Of a stretch of DNA of 19,872 bases, positions 18,347 to 19,872 are shown piece after piece. Positions within the stretch are counted from its first letter, which is position 1, and each line of letters begins with the position of its first letter. The translations under genes were made by a program, and so were the position numbers. The stretch is from Asterionellopsis glacialis (Eukaryota > Bacillariophyta > Plagiogrammaphyceae > Rhaphoneidales > Asterionellopsidaceae), in assembly GCA_014885115.2 (NCBI GenBank), contig WKLE02001067.1:1-19872 (forward strand). Direction: 5' to 3'. The notes beneath the pieces were generated by a model. It was not told the origin of the DNA and searched no databases. It worked only from the letters and a program-made list of their open reading frames with translations.

Positions 18347-19290
18347 AGAGCCCTAATTTAAGAACTACTCAATCGTTGTTTACAATCTAATTTTAAAGGT
18401 TGAGACATTACTTGCGACGTATTCGATATTTGAGACTGAATTACCAAAATTGGTTTAAAGCAAACGGCAGTCTGATAGAGAAACAATATTCTCCAGGCGC
18501 AGGATAGAAAGAGAAGGCATGTGACGTAGTCATAATCATTTTTTACAATAGCCTTGGTCCTCTACCTTCTGGATGTGACATACTGTCGATTTTTTAAAAT
18601 TCCACGATTTCACTCAATCACCAGAACATTTATCATGATTATATGAATGTATAATTATTGAAAGCTCCAATATTGTGTACCTGGTATCGTTTGTGTGTAC
18701 AGTAGAAGCAACATAAATGTAATATATCTAGTGAAATACGACTGGATCCATCCGATGACGCAAGGTACACATTGAACTATATTAAAATATCACGTCAACC
18801 AAAAGTTATTTTACACTTAAGAAGATTTGAAAAATATATTCCTAAAAATAGACATTTTGGGATTTGTGTAACAGATTTTTCAACAAACTAAACGTTCTAT
18901 GTAGAGAACATCCGATAGAGAACACAGCTGTTTGTAACATTTGGCAGACGTCAGCGTTCTTTACCGGTACGCAGAAGTGTTCTTCAGAAAGCACAAATTT
19001 TTTAAAAAAACTGCGTGGTCGGTACAAAGTGTGAAGCTCATACATACCAGGTACCAGGTAAAGAATTACCAACTAGGACTAACTAACTACCGGTAGGACT
19101 ACCAGTGGGATTGGAGGTGCATGTTTCGGTGAGTCGTGTGCCACAAAATTCTTTGCCACCTGGCGGATTCCACTCAGGAAGTGTGATGTGTCTGCTGAAC
19201 ATCTGGTACTATCTGCTGCTACCAGTCTAGCGACTTGCTTTCTGCTTACTGCTGGTATCATCGAACACGTCGACACCGAGGGCTGACTGA
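18347..19290. other. Intergenic region after the ankyrin gene
   Basis: No supported gene. It has GTACCTGGTA (18677-18686), TACCAGGTACCAGGTA (19045-19060) and TACCGGTA-type words. An open minus-strand frame at 19079-19276 (65 codons) has no recognisable features and is not called. Confidence 0.45.
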
Positions 19291-19387
19291 GCTGAAGAAG
19301 TCAGGCAACAACAAGCCAACCAAAAAGAACTTTCACAATGACTTCATATGATGTGCAAATGATCATCAAATGAGCGATGTCTTTCCT
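19291..19387 (+). repeat. 97-bp tandem repeat, copy 1
   Basis: Begins GCTGAAGAAGTCAGGCAACA and abuts a second copy. Contains TGACTTCA where copy 2 has TGACGTCA, plus CATATG and ATGATCAT words. Confidence 0.9.
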
Positions 19388-19484
19388 GCTGAAGAAGTCA
19401 GGCAACAACAAGCCAACCAAAAAGAACTTTGACAATGACGTCATATGATGTGCAAATGATCATCAAATGAGCGATATCTTTCCT
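19388..19484 (+). repeat. 97-bp tandem repeat, copy 2
   Basis: Head-to-tail with copy 1, with only three substitutions in 97 bp, so the duplication is recent. One substitution makes a perfect TGACGTCA at 19436-19443. A third unit starts (GCTGA) and is cut short after 19489. Confidence 0.9.
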
Positions 19485-19489
19485 GCTGA

Positions 19490-19872
19490 TCAGCAAAGCA
19501 GAAAAAATTCTGATTTGCTTTCCCTGGGAATACAACCGGTTTCTAGCATCTAACAGGATACAGGTTCTACTAACTATGGTGCCAGTCCTAGTCGAATTGG
19601 GAACCAGCGAAAAACAGAAGCCTGGTAATCCTGGATATGTAACGAATAAAGCGTGTGCATCCTTGAATCATGTGATTTATCTTGTACCCAGGTAGGCGTC
19701 AGGACAGACCAACTTTCTCTGCAGTGAGGATAATCTGGAGTTTTAAGCACTGACTGAACTGACAGTTAGGTGGGAGGGGCAACTTTACCGTCCTGCACAC
19801 ACAGAGCGATTGGAGGCCGCTTAGGTCTCATGATTTATGATCCGTTTAGATTTTTTTAAAATCGCTCCCTCG
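19490..19872. other. Right end of the window, nothing recognised
   Basis: No open frame, RNA gene or repeat stood out in these last 380 bases. A gene beginning beyond the window cannot be excluded. Confidence 0.4.

Noticed and set aside
19079..19276. Minus-strand frame of 65 codons
   Set aside because: No recognisable motif, no splice partners seen, and it borders repeat-rich DNA.

Overview
The window looks like nuclear DNA of a diatom or a close stramenopile. This is inferred from gene content and texture: AT-rich spacers, short compact genes, one clear spliceosomal intron, a two-repeat ankyrin protein and a TPR protein of kinds common in diatoms, an IS630-like transposon, and decayed LINE-like retroelement pieces. 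Nothing visible fixes the species. No rRNA, tRNA or CRISPR array was recognised.

Layout. Positions 1-3960 hold minus-strand fragments of a dead retroelement: reverse-transcriptase motifs at about 3400-3900 and an RNase H-like and zinc-knuckle-like C-terminal part at about 274-1380, interrupted by stops and frameshifts. Positions 3960-5490 are non-coding. Four host genes look intact: a TPR protein (5492-6547, +), a membrane-anchored sulfotransferase (7293-8555, -), a MORN-repeat protein of two exons (14187-14471 and 14721-15350, +) and an ankyrin-repeat protein (17681-18346, +).

Between the sulfotransferase and MORN genes lies a 3.09-kb transposon (10905-13991) bounded by 83-bp terminal inverted repeats. 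It carries a broken DDE transposase on the minus strand and a second, convergent, broken reading frame of unknown function on the plus strand. Its left arm holds a second 50-bp inverted repeat enclosing a satellite of GTGCAGAGTTTTGGAGTTTT-type units. The right end stops 195 bp before the MORN start codon.

The remaining spacers contain a 184-bp tandem duplication (16741-17127), a 97-bp tandem duplication (19291-19484), several strong hairpins, and a short motif, TACCAGGTAC or its complement, scattered through the spacers and not noticed in the genes. The four host genes do not form an obvious pathway: two encode protein-interaction scaffolds (TPR, ankyrin), one a probable membrane-linked MORN protein, and one a Golgi-type enzyme.
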